DNA from: Bradyrhizobium sp.
GTDB taxonomy: Bacteria; Pseudomonadota; Alphaproteobacteria; Rhizobiales; Xanthobacteraceae
Direction: 5' to 3'
DNA: 7,849 nucleotides
Assembly: GCA_013695565.1 (NCBI GenBank)
Contig: JACDAG010000219.1
Location: 1 to 7,849, forward strand
The position numbers and the translations under genes were made by a program. How positions within the stretch are numbered: the first letter of the stretch is position 1; each line of letters starts with the position of its first letter. The notes under the pieces were generated by a model. It saw only the letters and a program-made list of their open reading frames with translations. It was not told where the DNA came from and searched no databases. This document shows, piece by piece, positions 5,873 through 7,849 of this stretch.

Positions 5873-7474
5873 CTATTGTTTAGGCTGGCCGAAATCAAGT
5901 GGTGGCAGGTCGATCTGCGGCACCTCGATCCTGACCTTGCTGAGATCGACATCGAGCGGCTTGTCGAGCAGGGCGGTCACCACGATCGGGAACGCGATCA
6001 CGATCGCCACCATGATCGCCTGCAGGCCGATCCAGGGAATGGCGCCCCAATAGATGTCCGAGCTCTTCACTTCCTTGGGCGCGACGCCGCGCAGGTAGAA
6101 CAGCGCAAAGCCGAACGGCGGATGCAGGAACGAGGTCTGCATGTTGACGCACAGCATGACGCCGAACCAGATCAGCGCCGCATCCGGCCCCACCACCGGC
6201 GCCAGCACCTTCTGCGCGATCGGCGCCACCATCGGCAGGATGATGAAGGCGATCTCGAAGAAGTCGAGGAAGAACGCCAGGAAGAAGATGAAGAGGTTGA
6301 TGAAGATCAGGAAGCCCCAGACCCCGCCGGGGAGCGAGGTCAGATGATGCTCGAGCCAGACGCCGCCGGAAACGCCGAGGAACACCACCGAGAAGCAGGT
6401 CGAGCCGATCAGGATGAACACCACCATGGTGGAGAGGCGCATCGTCGACTCGTAGCCCTGCTTGATCAAGTCGCGCAGGTCCGGGATGCGGACGGCTTCG
6501 AGACAGAGCCAGACGACTGCGAGATAGAGCACGGCGAAGGTGAGCTTCAGCACCTTGCCTTCACCAATGAGCATTCCGACGATCGTAGCGACACCGGTGG
6601 CGGCGATGCCGAGCAGGAGCATCTTGTGCCCCTTGCTGCTCAGATCCTTGTGGTGGATTGCGGCGAGGACGATGGCGCCGATAGCGCCCATCGCGCCGGC
6701 TTCGGTCGGCGTCGCCAGGCCGAGCATCATGGTGCCCAGCACCACGAAAATCAGCACGGCGGAGGGGATGATGCCCATCAGGCACTTCTTCCAGAGCGCC
6801 CAGCCCGTCAGGGTGCGCGCTTCCTTTGGCACCGGCGGGACGTGATCCGGCTTGAAGAGGCCGAGAAAGAACGTGTAACCGGCGAACAGGGCGATCTGAA
6901 GCACCGATGGCCCCCAGGCGCCGAGGTACATATCGCCGACCGACTTGCCGAGCTGGTCGGCCATCACGATCAGCACCAGCGAGGGCGGCACCAATTGGGT
7001 GATGGTGCCGGACGCGGCGAGCACGCCGGTGATGTAGCGAATATTATAGCCGTAGCGCATCATCACCGGCATCGAGATCAGCGCCATGGCGATGACCTGC
7101 GCGGCCACCGTGCCAGTGATCGCGCCGAGGATGAAGCCGACGATGATGACGGAATAGCCGAGGCCGCCGCGGACCGGGCCGAACAGCTGGCCCATCGAAT
7201 CCAGCATGTCTTCCGCAAGCCCGCACCGTTCCAGGATCGAGCCCATGAAGGTGAAGAACGGGATCGCAAGCAGCAATTCGTTGGAAAGCACGCTGCCGAA
7301 GATGCGGCCGGGAATGGCCTGCAGGAAGTTCATGTCGAAGAAGCCGAGATAAATCGACAGGAAGCCGAACGACAGTCCGAGCGCGGCCAGCGTGAAAGCC
7401 ACCGGGAAGCCGATCAGCATGGCCAGAATCAGGCCGCCGAACATCAGCGGCGGCATCGTCTCCAGCGTAATCAT
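5873..7474 (-). CDS. dctM: TRAP transporter large permease subunit (DctM family)
   Basis: A 533-residue inner-membrane protein, the channel-forming subunit that moves substrate from the binding protein into the cytoplasm using an ion gradient. Hydrophobic segments occur throughout (for example 10-44, 67-80, 107-136, 148-171, 190-207, 232-274, 285-328, 348-368, 386-420, 432-463, 475-503). Family motifs are visible: ASGTITQLVPPS at 154-165, ATPTEAGAMGA at 254-264, FLDFFEIAFIILP at 402-414 and QTSFLHPPFGFALFYLRG at 446-463. The protein is about 100 residues longer than compact DctM proteins (about 430); the extra length is a segment at about 275-345 with a hydrophobic pair, and a tail at 504-533 rich in Asp and Pro. 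This long form is known in the TakM-like group. The ATG at 7474 overlaps the stop of the small permease gene as ATGA, so the two are translationally coupled. The symbol is by family only; a takM-type name may suit better. Confidence 0.94.
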   Translation of the reverse strand: MITLETMPPLMFGGLILAMLIGFPVAFTLAALGLSFGFLSIYLGFFDMNFLQAIPGRIFGSVLSNELLLAIPFFTFMGSILERCGLAEDMLDSMGQLFGPVRGGLGYSVIIVGFILGAITGTVAAQVIAMALISMPVMMRYGYNIRYITGVLAASGTITQLVPPSLVLIVMADQLGKSVGDMYLGAWGPSVLQIALFAGYTFFLGLFKPDHVPPVPKEARTLTGWALWKKCLMGIIPSAVLIFVVLGTMMLGLATPTEAGAMGAIGAIVLAAIHHKDLSSKGHKMLLLGIAATGVATIVGMLIGEGKVLKLTFAVLYLAVVWLCLEAVRIPDLRDLIKQGYESTMRLSTMVVFILIGSTCFSVVFLGVSGGVWLEHHLTSLPGGVWGFLIFINLFIFFLAFFLDFFEIAFIILPMVAPIAQKVLAPVVGPDAALIWFGVMLCVNMQTSFLHPPFGFALFYLRGVAPKEVKSSDIYWGAIPWIGLQAIMVAIVIAFPIVVTALLDKPLDVDLSKVRIEVPQIDLPPLDFGQPKQ

Positions 7475-7849
7475 TGCAGCGGCCTCTCGTATTTGGCGTC
7501 GATCATGACATAGCCCTTCAACGCCGCGATGCGCTTGATCACTTCGGAGAGGCCCTGCAAGGCCAGTAAAACGAAGCCGAAGGGAACGACGGCCTTGATC
7601 GGCCAGCGGACCAGACCGCCGGCATTGCTGGAGATTTCACTGACCACGTAGGATTGCATGAAGAACGGCCACGACAGATAGGCGAGCAGCAGGCAGGACG
7701 GGATCAGGAAGAACAGCGTGCCGATCATGTCGAGCCAGATCTGTCCGCGCTCGGACAGCATCAGATAGAGGATTTCGACGCGGACGTGCTCGTTCTTCTT
7801 GAAGGTATATGAGGCGCCGAACATCACGAAGACGGCGAACATGTACCAC
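7471..7849 (-). CDS. dctQ: TRAP transporter small permease subunit (DctQ family), N-terminus missing
   Basis: 125 residues up to the stop are visible; the frame stays open to the right edge, so the true start lies outside the window and the ATG at 7842 is internal. The fragment opens with WYMFAVFVMFGASYTF, then the family motif NEHVRVEILY, a membrane segment in WLDMIGTLFFLIPSCLLLAYL, and the C-terminal signature SSNAGGLVRWPIKAVVPFGFVLLALQGLSEVIKRI region (in shortened form: GGLVRW..PFGFVLLALQ). These match the second half of a four-helix DctQ protein, missing perhaps one helix and a short leader. DctQ supports the large subunit and docks the binding protein. It is upstream of and overlaps dctM by four bases, forming a QM operon whose promoter is off the window. 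Confidence 0.92.
   Translation of the reverse strand, partial: WYMFAVFVMFGASYTFKKNEHVRVEILYLMLSERGQIWLDMIGTLFFLIPSCLLLAYLSWPFFMQSYVVSEISSNAGGLVRWPIKAVVPFGFVLLALQGLSEVIKRIAALKGYVMIDAKYERPLQ

Noticed and set aside
5876..7513. Very long open frame on the plus strand opposite dctM
   Set aside because: Its translation is full of His, Asp, Arg, Glu and Gln runs with no domain, as expected from the complement of hydrophobic GC-biased codons; dctM motifs on the minus strand are unambiguous.

Overview
The window looks like chromosomal DNA of an alphaproteobacterium of the Bradyrhizobium/Rhodopseudomonas type (Nitrobacteraceae). The signs are high GC with strong third-position GC bias, an Mrp protein and TRAP subunits of familiar rhizobial style, and a palindromic intergenic repeat containing 'GAACCGGTTTCCACTTCGCTCGAAAACGC' motif elements (quoted in pieces in the entries) that I recall as dispersed in those genomes. 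The taxonomic call is from recognition only; no search was run.

Layout. Positions 1-214 (minus) hold the first 71 codons of a secreted protein of unknown function, cut by the window edge. A 136-base gap with two small stem-loops follows. Positions 351-1220 (minus) encode a complete 289-residue 3-hydroxyisobutyrate dehydrogenase-family oxidoreductase. A 202-base divergent intergenic region separates it from a 145-residue VOC (glyoxalase-like) protein on the plus strand (1423-1860). Positions 1861-2075 are a composite of nested palindromes that probably ends VOC transcription and abuts the ribosome binding site of mrp (2076-3218, GTG start), a P-loop ATPase for Fe-S cluster delivery.

The right half is a TRAP (tripartite ATP-independent periplasmic) transporter locus. 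Two tandem, paralogous 362-residue substrate-binding proteins with twin-arginine signal peptides (3415-4503 and 4697-5785; about 65% identical by hand count) lie on the plus strand. A strong intrinsic terminator stands between them and another after the second. The membrane subunits lie convergently on the minus strand: the small permease (7471 to beyond the right edge) and the large permease (5873-7474), joined by an ATGA overlap. The binding proteins resemble the TakP/DctP group that binds 2-oxo acids or other small carboxylates, so the locus probably imports organic acids using an ion gradient.

How the parts relate: the two binding proteins most likely serve the one visible QM permease pair, giving two substrate ranges or expression levels for one channel. 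The oxidoreductase/VOC pair may share a divergent control region. mrp is a housekeeping gene with no evident link to either. Most of the window is ordinary. The points worth a second look are the palindrome family, the hairpin against the mrp ribosome binding site, and the split TRAP arrangement. I saw no tRNA, rRNA, CRISPR array, insertion sequence or phage gene.
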